Shown here piece after piece: positions 40,453 through 64,000 of a DNA stretch of 64,000 nucleotides. The first letter of the stretch is position 1, and each line of letters starts with the position of its first letter. Location of the stretch: assembly GCF_024868665.1 (NCBI RefSeq), contig NC_079896.1, positions 26,293,406 through 26,357,405 of the forward strand, read 5' to 3'. Made by a program: the position numbers and the translations under genes. The DNA is from Triplophysa rosa. Taxonomy: Eukaryota > Chordata > Actinopteri > Cypriniformes > Nemacheilidae. The notes beneath the pieces were generated by a model that did not search any database, was not told where the DNA came from, and was given only the letters and a program-made list of their open reading frames with translations.

Positions 40453-41766
40453 ATAATAATAATATACAGTAAATCAAAACTATAGAAATAAACTAGTGGT
40501 AGTATTAGGGGTGGGACTTTAAATTACAGGTACAGAGGTGGTGAGAGATCTATGTGTCTCAATTATTAAATAGCACTTCAGCAGAATTTTTGCACCTGAA
40601 GACACAAAACACCACGAACAAACAACATCAGCAGCAGCAGCAAGTGCCTGGGAAAGACTCCAACAACAGAAGAGTCGGAGGTGATTCCCAACACCCTCAG
40701 CTCTCTCAAAATCTCACTTGGGAGAGAAAAATGACTCATCGGATTTTTTTCTAAACCTCTTTTAACCTTGCGTACATCCGTGTGAGAAGCTTTTTTTTCT
40801 TTTTAGCCGAGAAGAGCCCATGTTGTCTCGCACAGATGGACATGTATAGAGATATATTGGGCAGCCTGAATCATCGTCTGATAAAAATGATATTGGCTGG
40901 AGAAAAGGTTTAACCGAAAAAGAAATATGAATTTCAGATTTTTTAATGTTGTATATGTGCAATATTGTTTCTTAACTGTGATAAAAATCCAGGTTATCAC
41001 ATATAAAAATACGTTTGAACTTTTCCTAAATACATCTGAACTTCTGAAAGGGGTCTAAAAAATACAGAGCTTTTCTGTTTTTTCACCTGTTTCTCCAGTT
41101 TTTATTTTCTGCAAATAAATGCTAGAAACAATGTTTTCATTTGAAATTTGGGAGAAATTTTGTTGGTAGACCACAGAATGAAACAAAAACGATCATTTTA
41201 AACACATACCTATATATTGTTCATTTTAAAATCAGAAAAACAGATTTTGAAATGGTCTCTGCAGATACTGTAATGCTGTTTAAACTGTTACGAGATCATT
41301 CTGAAACAACATGAGAACATGTGTGACAACAATATAATCTGTTATAAAACACTAAATTACAATCATTACATTAAATGATAAAGTCATAGAATCATTTAAA
41401 TGATTTCATTTGTTGTTGGTGTTGATATGCTTTAATACGAGTAAGAGTGTGGTCTATGCGCAGGTTATGATGTGATATACAATGTACAATCAGGGAAATG
41501 GCCGACATTTGTTATTAATGGGTTATCAAATGTAGGTAGACTTAGCAGAGGATGCTGGGAAAGAGATAAAAAGGGTATTTTTTTTACTAAAGCAGACATT
41601 TTTCCTCTTGATTTCATTTTTTATTTGGATCACCACCAGCCTCTCTTGTTTTTTTAAAAAGGTCAGAAACATGCAAATACTGTAAATGCCAAAGAATTCA
41701 AGCTAAAGAAATACATTAGGACAGTCTGTGTTCACTGAACAAGTACTTCTACCTGGAATTCACTTA

Positions 41767-42077
41767 AACTGATAGTTCACCCAAGAAAAAAAGAAAATTC
41801 TCTCATCATTTGTCATTTCAAACCTGTGTGGCTTTCTTTCCTCCGCAGAACAATAAAAGAAGATATTTTGAAAAATGTTGTAAACTGGAACCCATTCACG
41901 TTTGTGTTTTGTGTCCATACAATGGAAGTGAATGGGGTCCAGTGCTGTTCGGTTACCAACTTTCTTCCAAATATCTTCTTTTGTGTTCTGCGGAAGAAAG
42001 AAAGTCATAAAGGTGTGAAATGACAAGAAGTAAACGATGACAACATTTTCATTTTTGGGTGAACTGTCACTTTAAGA
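41767..42077. mobile_element. MITE, 'GGGACAGTTCACCC' family, copy 6
   Basis: AAACTGATAGTTCACCCAAG on the left and TTCATTTTTGGGTGAACTGT plus CACTTTAAG on the right are inverted ends. The centre has AGAAGATATTTTGAAAAATG, CATACAATGGAAGTGAATGG and TCTTTTGTGTTCTGCGGAAG. The element is full length and lies between b3galt1 and xirp2. Confidence 0.7.
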
Positions 42078-43589
42078 CCAAGAAACTTTCACTAGTTTTA
42101 GTGAATCATCACGTTTATTTTAGGTGAACAGTTCCTTAAATATAATATGTTTCTGACAGTGAATGTCAACAATATATCAGACAACAACACACTTTCTGAA
42201 CCCTCCGCATTTCTTGTTCAGTGATTAGTACCATTTTGTAATTCGGTGCACAGCACCTGTCTTCTGTTGCCGTGGGATACTCAGCTGTTGCCATGGGGCA
42301 TCCGGTTGAACAGTTCCAGAGCACAGTGATTTTCCCTTAAAGTGACATTACATCCCAACATGAACACTCCTGAATATCTGTTTGTTAGTAAAATCAATAA
42401 GGTGTGGGACATATGGGTTTGACATAAAAGTGAGTAAATAATCAAATTGAGTAAATTGATTCATTTTTAGACTTAATTTGATGATCACTGTGTTCACTGG
42501 ATCTCTCCAGAACTTGTATTTGTAAATGTAAATGTGTTCAATCAGTCTTGTCAGCGGCTGGTCTTTGTGTTTTAATTCGACTGAAGCTGCGTCGACGGTC
42601 AATTGTTTCTAAATCTCTTCTTTCTCTTTCCGTCTCTTTGACTCAATCTGTTCTCAATCAAGTCTGCCGAAGCCCAAAACACATTTCTCAGTTGAATGGC
42701 GGCACATTTGTCATGTGTGTAATTGTGTTTGCTAATGTAAGACTTTCTCTGATTTACGGATCAATAAACAGATGGCTGCTCTCAAGCCTGAGCTCGTGTG
42801 TGTGAGAAAGACATGGCTGCACCTGGAATAGATATTTTTCCTATGCAATGTAATTCAAAGTTAACTTAAAGTTTATTCAGCTTTGAATTACAATTCTGCA
42901 TCCTTTCTAAGACTTTATTTCTTAAGATTGAATTGTTTAAAGCTAAAGACAAATGCATATATTTGCATCAGTGAAAAAAGCAGATGGCCACAGGCTCTTG
43001 CATTCTGCATCAATGCAATAATGTTTGTGCGTTTACGACCGCCGTGAGGATCCTGTCTAATAACACATCACAACACGTCTAACCCCTTCTCAGAAAAACG
43101 ACGCTCTCACCAGAACTAAAATATTTATGTGAATAAATGCTTAAACAAGAAGATTGGTATGCAGGGGGGAGTTTATTCTCCCTCGGCACAGAGAGAAGCT
43201 GCTCTGAATACAACAGCGTTACATTATCTGTGCAAATACATACAGTATGAATGATTCAAGCCATTCTTTCACAATAACAATGAAACAAGCCATCACAAAC
43301 AAAAGACAGTCTATAAATAGCTCAGGCTTTAAAAAGACATGCTCATGTGCATTCAAAATCAACACAATATATTTAGAGCCTAAACAAACAGATGCCATTG
43401 CAGTACATCAGAAACTGAGGGCAACTATAGGGGTGTGACCCTGTTAGACGTGTTTAACAGAGAGAGATTCTTTTTTTTTAAAACAGCCGACATGGGTTTG
43501 AGCAAAGGCCGAAAGAGTGCTTTAAAAACTTTAAAGTCTCCTTAAAAGTTTACTTCACAGATATTAAAGATAGTTGATTTAATGTTGAA

Positions 43590-43990
43590 TCAATGTCGAA
43601 AATACCCAATTTAATGGAGGTCTATGAGCCGGTATACGGAAATTTTGGGAGGCTCTTACACCCCAGGGGTGGAACTTACACAACATTGTAATGTATGTTC
43701 TTACAGAGCCTGATAGCCTCTTCAAATGTGGTAACCCGCATGTTTCTACCAGACCTCGCTCGGAGCATTGTGCAATGGCCTTATGACCCGTCAAATTTGG
43801 ACGCAATGTTAAATCAATGGGATTTTTCGGCTGTTTTTTTGCCCCCCATCGAACACCCCCCACCCGATCGCTTATAAAAGTCATAGCACACCATTCCTCA
43901 ATGGGCCGCTCGATTTGAGCCCTCATTCATGGGTCAGAATTGGGTAGAATGGGTCACAAGAGGCAGAAAGATAATAATGGTGAGCTTTTT
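43590..43990. repeat. Possible dispersed repeat, class unknown
   Basis: The stretch TGTTGAATCAATGTCGAAAA to AAGAGGCAGAAAGATAATAA has repeat-like character and open frames on both strands but no protein I recognise. I cannot find a second copy within the window. The rest of 42078-44390 shows no supportable gene. Confidence 0.25.
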
Positions 43991-44214
43991 CAAAGCATCA
44001 CTAATTAGAATGCGCTGATGAATGACGCCAGTTTCTGCATCACCCACAACAAACAATCCACAACCACCTTCTCAAAGCTGAAACAGTCCCATTTTACACC
44101 AAATGTTCACAGATTATGTTCACGAAACCCCATAGAAACGCACGCAGAATGCTTTACGCGTGGCTCATTTTAGCGCCATACTCTCTTCAATAAGGTTAAA
44201 CGAGGTTGAGCTCT

Positions 44215-44375
44215 TCGGTTCCACAGAGAACATTTAAGATTTCTGTTTTGGAAAAACCTTCCACGGACTATAAAAAGGTAAGAACAACCTTTGACTAAAA
44301 TGTTCATTGGGAAAGCAAAAATGGATCTTGTGTGACATCGCTGCGGAGATCGTTTTTAGCATCATTGTTTGTTTT
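44215..44375. mobile_element. MITE fragment (AAGAACC family)
   Basis: CGGTTCCACAGAGAACATTT, GAAAAACCTTCCACGGACTA and TGTGTGACATCGCTGCGGAG echo the element at 25362-25595, including the ACATCGCTG motif near its end. Confidence 0.45.
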
Positions 44376-44471
44376 GAAGAGCGCAACGTGGGAATAACAT
44401 GACAATGCAGCGCGTGTAGCGCCTCGACGCAGCTGGTGATAGAAAATGTTGGTGTGGTGTTGTGAACTTAC

Positions 44472-44640
44472 CTTTCTCAGTCGCATTGTGTGCTTTGGTG
44501 AGATGCTGTGTGTAGTGTTTAGAGCAGAAGAGGAATGGAGGATCCAGTGCACAGGATGCTGCGGGTTACAGAGCTGTCCAATCAGCACCGCGCATGCGAC
44601 CCCGCACGACAGAAGAGCGCCAGCACGCGTGCGTACTGCT
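44472..44640 (-). promoter_or_regulatory. Candidate CpG promoter and non-coding first exon, minus strand
   Basis: Read on the minus strand, a GC-rich block has a GCATGCGCGG stretch (NRF-1-like) and an inverted CCAAT box (ATTGG, 44578-44582 on plus as CCAAT). It is followed by transcript-like sequence ending CTGAGAAAG at a perfect GTAAGT donor (donor GT at 44470-44471). It lies 4.8 kb upstream of the b3galt1 coding exon on the same strand and could be its 5' UTR exon. Inferred from signals only. Confidence 0.3.
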
Positions 44641-44907
44641 CATTTACCAACAACTCTACTGCAATCTCGACCGACCCTTCAATTACTTGCTTTTAAATGA
44701 CTTTCGTTTGAACACCTTTTCTTTTAATTAATAATCAGATCAGGGGTTCGTGTATAGAAATAGGAATGTGTGTATGCGTAGCGTTTATCTTTATTTATTG
44801 TCTGAAAACAAATGTATTTGTATTAACTAACATTACCAATGATCAACAAATGCTATAAAATATAGTCTATTGCTCGTGTCAGCTAACACATCAAAGCTAA
44901 AAATTAA

Positions 44908-45100
44908 AATTTATTCCCCTCATGTGGTTGTAAATCTGTATTTCTTCAGTGAAACACAAAGAAGATATTTTGAGAAATGTCTCAGTGGCTTTGTGTTCAC
45001 ACAATGGAAGTCAATAGGGTTCAATGTTGTCAACGTTCTTCAAAATATCTTCTTGTGTGTTCTGATGAAGAAAGTAGGTTTGAATAAATGACGAATTCTT
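44908..45100. mobile_element. MITE, 'GGGACAGTTCACCC' family, copy 7
   Basis: CATGTGGTTGTAAATCTGTA, AAACACAAAGAAGATATTTT, ACACAATGGAAGTCAATAGG, TCTTCTTGTGTGTTCTGATG and GAAAGTAGGTTTGAATAAAT follow the family body; the outer ends are lost. Confidence 0.55.
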
Positions 45101-45344
45101 TGCAAACTGAAATATTTTCCTCTTAACTTATAATAACATATCCAACATTGTAAAGTGTTGCCCCAATGATGTTTGCAAATGTTCGTACCATTTAAGTAAA
45201 AGTTATTTATATTGCTAAAAAATCGCATTTTATTTGTTGTGAATGTCAAATGCACTTTCAGTGTTCATTACCTGAATCAAGATCAGAAAAAATATTTGAG
45301 ATAAAATACTGAAAAATATGCTGTTGGTTCCAGAAACATGTTTT

Positions 45345-45350
45345 TTTATT
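45345..45350 (-). terminator. Candidate xirp2 poly-A signal
   Basis: TTTATT on the plus strand reads AATAAA on the minus strand, 391 bases past the stop codon of the xirp2 LIM-form exon. Usage is inferred. Confidence 0.35.
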
Positions 45351-45740
45351 GAACTATTGTCAATGCTTTTGCAGAAGAATGCAGGCAATTTATCCTAAAA
45401 ATCATATCAGAATTTCTATCAAACAGAAGCAGAAATCAAACGCTCTATAAAGAGATTAAAAGAATACTTCGCATGGAACACAAGCAAAGATACATGAATT
45501 CTGTGTCAAACGTTTACAGCAAATACCGAAAAGAATCATCATCATCATATTTCCCCAATTCCTCTTGCACACCAGGTGCTTCAAATAAAGCTTTTCAAAA
45601 GATTCAGAATGTGATTAAAATGTGCCGGCTGGAGTATAAAAAGAATACAAGCATGCTAACATTCATTTCTCCATGAACTGAGCTTTGGGATTGTTCTGTG
45701 ATCGTGTATAAACGGCTGTATGGCGGATTGTGTGAATTCA

Positions 45741-59703
<13,963 letters not shown>

Positions 59704-60497
59704 CTGAAACGCACACACACGCGTACACAAGCTCAGGTTACTACACGAGACATAAATAAATGCACGTCTTCTCCATGACAAAAGACAGATTAGAGATGGC
59801 ATCTTCGGTCAGAATTTCAGGAGTAAATTTAGTCAAACTGGCAACAGGTATGTGTTGTGCCAGCTAATGCTTTCTCTCTCTCCGTTTCTATAGATGGATC
59901 TGCAGGCGAGAGACGGGGTGAGAAATGATGTCACACAGCATACAGTATATGTTGTTGACATCAATCACGGTCCGTTTTCAAAACTGAAGCATCACCACCT
60001 GCACACACACTTATGTACCTTATTGTTTCTTCAACACTAATTTTATAGTAAAATGTGTCATTTTTGCACCACTAGTGTTTTGGAATTCCAAAAATGAATT
60101 TTCAAATGTCTACCATTGTCTGGACAAACAGATAGTCATGCCCCAAACTCCTTTATAGATATTCCTTTAAATAGCCGAACTCAATGAAAAGGTCAAGATT
60201 CATCATTTCGATGATTTACAAACGAAAACATTCCAGAGCAACTTGAATGTTTGAATGTTTTACGTTCTTCTGTGTTTGAATATGTGAATTCTGCGCATCA
60301 CAGCTAAAGTCAAGAGTGAGTATGGAAGATGCATTTCAATCCTGATGATCTCATACACCCGCTTGTCATGCACCCACATGCTTTTATTGCCTCAGTAAAG
60401 CATGACTGTATCACCATGTCACCCGTGATATGTTCTCTGAACCGTTAATTTTAGCAGAGCAGTTATTCAGAGCATGCCGGTGTAAAGCTAACCCAGC

Positions 60498-60528
<31 letters not shown>

Positions 60529-60948
60529 TCAGATCCAGAATAAACACGCTGCTGAACAGACACTTAACACCTGAGGGTCTCTGATGCTTTATACATGAAG
60601 GGAGGTGGAGACAGAGGGATCACACACTCGTTTGTCACGACGGGAAGAGTAAAACGTCAGGTGTGAAGACGGAGCCGCGGCTAAACAATCCAAAGATCTC
60701 CAAGAATCTCGAACTGCAGGGGCGGGTAGAGATTCAGACTCCAGCACATCACCACCAAGAGACGTTACCAGGAGAGCAATTGAAGAAGACTTATTTTAAA
60801 CCATGCTTCAGATTTCAGAATGGGTGACACATAAAGAAAGTTAAAGAGAGAGAGAGAGAGAGAGAAGCCAGGAAGAGTGACTATACAAAGCAAAGCTAAT
60901 AACTTAGCAGCCCTCGTAGTTGGGCAACAGTACAAAACACTTGTAACA
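59704..60948. other. Upstream of first detected xirp2 exon; no gene recognised
   Basis: The minus-strand acceptor TTTCAG adjoins 59703. Beyond it there are only simple repeats (GA tract 60499-60524, GA tract 60846-60866) and unremarkable sequence. A short upstream coding or 5' UTR exon of xirp2 may be here, but I could not identify it with confidence. Confidence 0.4.
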
Positions 60949-60950
60949 GA

Positions 60951-61243
60951 CACTGTAAAAAATCCCATAAAAAACAAAACAAAAAACTTTTCCTGGCAGC
61001 TGGGGTGCCAGAAATAAACCAGAATACACAAAGAATATTTTTCCATGTAAATCACATGTTTTCCCCGTGTTTATTGTAAATTTGCTGTCTTTTCTGTAAC
61101 TTTACATTTTTTGACCGTATTAAAAAAAAACATGGAAAATCTGTAAAAAAACCTAAAATTCCATAAAAACAGTTTTTGCCATTATGTGGAAAACCTGTAA
61201 AAAAAATAACAGAACATTTTTGTCAAATTATGTTTTTTACAGT
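60951..61243. mobile_element. MITE (CACTGTAAAAAA family)
   Basis: The ends CACTGTAAAAAATCCC and TTTTTTACAGTG are inverted repeats. The centre has TTTTCCTGGCAGCTGG, TTTCTGTAACTTTACATTTT and GACCGTATTAAAAAAA, like 27890-28278. Confidence 0.65.
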
Positions 61244-61261
61244 GCAGACAGGTATTAGATG

Positions 61262-61546
61262 CTTAAAAATAAAGGTTCCTAAAGGGTTCTCTGTTGGCAG
61301 CATGGTTCCTTATCATTTATTCCCCCATATGTGGTTGTAAACCTGTATATGACTTTGGAAGATATTTTGAGAAATGTCTCAGTGGTTTTGTGTTCATACA
61401 ACGGAAGTCAATGGAGGTTCAGTGTTGTATGATTACCAACATTCTTCAAAATATCTTCTTTTGTGTTCTGTAGAAGAAATAAAGTCATACAGGTTTGGAA
61501 TGACACGAGGACAAGTAAATGATGAAAGAAATCAGTTTTGGGGGAC
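61262..61546. mobile_element. Joined MITE fragments: AAGAACC type, then 'GGGACAGTTCACCC' family copy 8
   Basis: CTTAAAAATAAAGGTTCCTA (61262-61310) resembles the element at 25362. From 61312 the body of the other family follows: CATATGTGGTTGTAAACCTG, GAAGATATTTTGAGAAATGT, CATACAACGGAAGTCAATGG, TCTTTTGTGTTCTGTAGAAG and GGTTTGGAATGACACG. Confidence 0.5.
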
Positions 61547-61619
61547 CCTTTTAACATCCATCACCTTTCTATAGCCCAAACTGTATCTGAGAGGTTCATT
61601 TGAATGGACCGTCTTCATA

Positions 61620-61735
61620 AAAAAGGTTGTGGGTTCGATTCCCAGGGAACACACAAACCGATAAAAAATCGTATAGCTTGAATGCACTGTAAGTTGCTTT
61701 GGGTTAAAGCGTCTGCAAAATGCATAAATGTAAAT
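61620..61735 (+). repeat. tRNA-derived SINE, 5'-truncated
   Basis: GGTTGTGGGTTCGATTCCCA is a B-box region. It is followed by GGGAACACACAAACC, TTGAATGCACTGTAAGTTGC, TTTGGGTTAAAGCGTCTGC and AAAATGCATAAATGTAAAT. This is the best SINE copy in the window. Confidence 0.7.
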
Positions 61736-63758
61736 ATAAAAACAATCTTTGTATACATTGATTTTGTGCTATACGTCCATATGTGTGAGCGCGTTATGTC
61801 AGTAGGCCTGTAATATTCTAGACTCCGGTCTGTGGAATGCAACAGTAGCTTACAAGCTAAATTCAGAAAGTCCGCTCTTACAGACTCTATTCTGAGAGCG
61901 CTCGTGAAGTGAACTGACATGTACAATCCTCACTGCCTTACAGCAACCACAATGCACACTGAGAAATAGGTTTTGCACGCCAAAAAAGAGACATGAGTTC
62001 AGTTCTAGCTTTGATAAATTAGCCAGTCAACAAGTAAAATAGATAATCAAACCTCCCTAAAAAAGCCACACGGTTAAATAATGTTCCTCAATGTTCATTT
62101 AGATCTGACTCCGTGATGTAGCAATACTCCATGTGTAGCTTCATGTATTTTAAAGAGCGCTCTCCAACACGTGCTTCACTGCAGACGCTCACTTTAAACC
62201 TTACAATTTCTTTCATTAAACTTTCATTCAATCCCGACTAAATGACAAAAGATCAACAACAACCAATACTTCGGTGATCACTGTCAAGTCATGAATTAAA
62301 CCCTACAGATTATTCAGAATTAGTCTGAATAGAATAGATCCGCTAGAAGGACATAAAACCGCCATCTCACTGTAAACTCCATCAGTACTCACCTACAGAG
62401 CTGTGACGTTACTGTAGTGTCACCTGGACAATCCTGATCCCACCTGGAGATCTCCAGACACCCAGCGTCCGTGTGTGAAAGTGTGTGTGTGTGTGTGTGT
62501 GTGGAGACCAGCTCCAGTCTAGCGTCCGCTTTAGCTCAGAGTGATGGAGCACAGAGACAGCTGCTTGTATTTCAGAGCCCCCCACACACCTGCCCCCCTC
62601 CTCCTGAAAAGACCCTCAGTCTGCTAGGCCTTTTTTTAGATAAGCTACTAAACATGCCCTTAACCTGAAGCCACAGACAGACAGAATGACAGACAGACAC
62701 GCAGAGGGAGAGAGGCACCCTAGTGTCTGTGACAGAGAGTTTAGGGTCAGTCACCCTCGGCTTTCATATAAACCAACAACAACAAATCCATTTCATATAG
62801 TTACATAATGTAAATGATCACGAACCGTAGGAAAGATCTTGTTAATGTCAAGAAAACAATAACATAAAATCCAGATGCAAATGCTAAAGTCTTGTTGTCC
62901 GATGAATCTTCTGAGAAATAAAGCAAGTTATATCACGTCTCAAACTGCGCTCAGATGTGCTAAGACACCAACATCAAAAATCTAAAGATGAACAAGCAAA
63001 TTATTGGAACTAGGCTGTCCACATATTGCTGGATGTCTTATTGTGTGTCTTCTAGAAACATCGGGAGTTGATTTCACAATTCTCAGCAAGCGATTTCACC
63101 TCGAGGTTGTGTGAGCTGGTGTTCGGGTCAGAAATGAATCTGGGCTTGAGTCACACTCCAGATATTTAACACTACGGCCTCTGTAGTGAATTTAATGTTC
63201 AGTCCGTATATATTTCCTAACATTTTATTCTAGACACAGATATTAACAGCCGAATGTCATCATCGGTCAAGACAACGATCTACCATGATGGTAAACATCA
63301 TATAGATTCTTTAATACAACATTTGGATCATTTAATAATTGAAATATATTCTAGATATTTACAGTTTTCTGTGTTGAGCTGATTTTTTTGACAACAGCTG
63401 CAGTTGTTTAAATTCGTAATTTGTTTAAGTTTACTTAAATTGGCAGCACACTTCAAGTGCCAAAATCTTCTTTAAATCTTCTTTTAAACATCTTAAATGT
63501 ATTATGCCTCTATTAAATACATTCAGTAAAGAGAACGCAATTGCAAGCACTTTTAATTCATCACTCATTGTCAGAGGATAAGCATACGTGTGCGTGCACT
63601 TCTATATGTGTGAACGCTCATAAACAAGGCTGTCTATTTAAAAGATGAGATGATTTACAGAAAGAAAGACGGATAACCAGACAACAGGGAGAGACAACAG
63701 ATACTGACCATACACACAAATCAACTCACTTGTCAGACAAACATATTGAATTACACAG
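61736..63758. other. No gene recognised
   Basis: The stretch holds a GT microsatellite (62478-62502) and otherwise ordinary non-coding sequence. I see no exon with convincing splice sites and homology, although 5' non-coding exons of xirp2 could lie here. Confidence 0.4.
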
Positions 63759-63782
63759 GCCACACGCGCACACACACACACA

Positions 63783-63813
<31 letters not shown>

Positions 63814-63967
63814 GCACGCACGCACGCACGCACATATACACACACTCGGACATATGCAAACACAAGTACTTACACGCACACACGTATACACCTTGGACAT
63901 ATGCACACACACACACGCACACGCACACGCGCACGCGCACGCGCACGCGCACACGCACACGCACGCA

Positions 63968-64000
<33 letters not shown>
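63759..64000. repeat. CA/CG alternating purine-pyrimidine tract, cut by window end
   Basis: CACACG, CGCACGCA and ACGCGC blocks alternate with CA runs, interrupted by TATACACAC and GGACATATGCA spacers, and the window ends inside a CA run. The open frames called through it are repeat artefacts. Confidence 0.9.

Noticed and set aside
43579..43926. 115-codon minus-strand open frame
   Set aside because: No motif recognised; likely chance openness in a dispersed repeat. A database search would be needed to revive it.
63638..64000. Minus-strand open frames of Cys/Val/Arg repeats
   Set aside because: Translations of the CA/CG simple repeat.

Overview
The window is vertebrate genomic DNA, almost certainly from a teleost and most likely a cypriniform close to zebrafish. 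Genes are split into many small exons with GT-AG introns (two GC-AG exceptions). The non-coding DNA is full of fish-type short inverted-repeat elements, tRNA-derived SINEs and CT/GA/CA microsatellites. Orthology was judged by reading the translated exons against remembered family sequences; no database search was run.

Layout: (1) 0.06-0.45 kb, a decayed LINE tail. (2) 0.64-1.19 kb, minus strand, the first two coding exons of nudt15; the last exon is not in the window. (3) 2.34-7.34 kb, plus strand, a complete 11-exon sucla2, head-to-head with nudt15 across a 1.15 kb interval that holds an NRF-1-type palindrome. (4) 7.3-14.7 kb, 3' UTR, repeats and a 511-base run of N inside a CT tract. (5) 15.1-18.97 kb, plus, a complete 3-coding-exon htr2a (5-HT2A-type serotonin receptor). 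(6) 19-23 kb, repeat-rich spacer. (7) 23.1-35.7 kb, plus, a complete 21-exon atp7b (copper P-type ATPase) with five metal-binding domains and an unusual cysteine-rich first exon. (8) 36.4-38.15 kb, nested transposable elements. (9) 38.65-39.64 kb, minus, single-exon coding region of b3galt1. (10) 45.7-59.7 kb, minus, xirp2 (Xin actin-binding repeat protein) with a 9 kb repeat exon and an alternative LIM-domain 3' end; its 5' end was not found. (11) 60-64 kb, repeats, ending inside a CA/CG tract.

The genes do not form an operon or pathway. They are a conserved-synteny neighbourhood: nudt15, sucla2, htr2a and atp7b correspond to human 13q14, b3galt1 and xirp2 to human 2q24. The junction between the two blocks falls in the nested transposon region. 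The observations most worth following are the metallothionein-like Cys cluster encoded by atp7b exon 1, a perfect inverted pair of metal-response-element cores just upstream of it, two GC-AG introns in the same gene, and an xirp2 exon that can be read in two frames to give either a LIM domain or a short tail. I saw no CRISPR array, phage, operon-like cassette or other microbial system.
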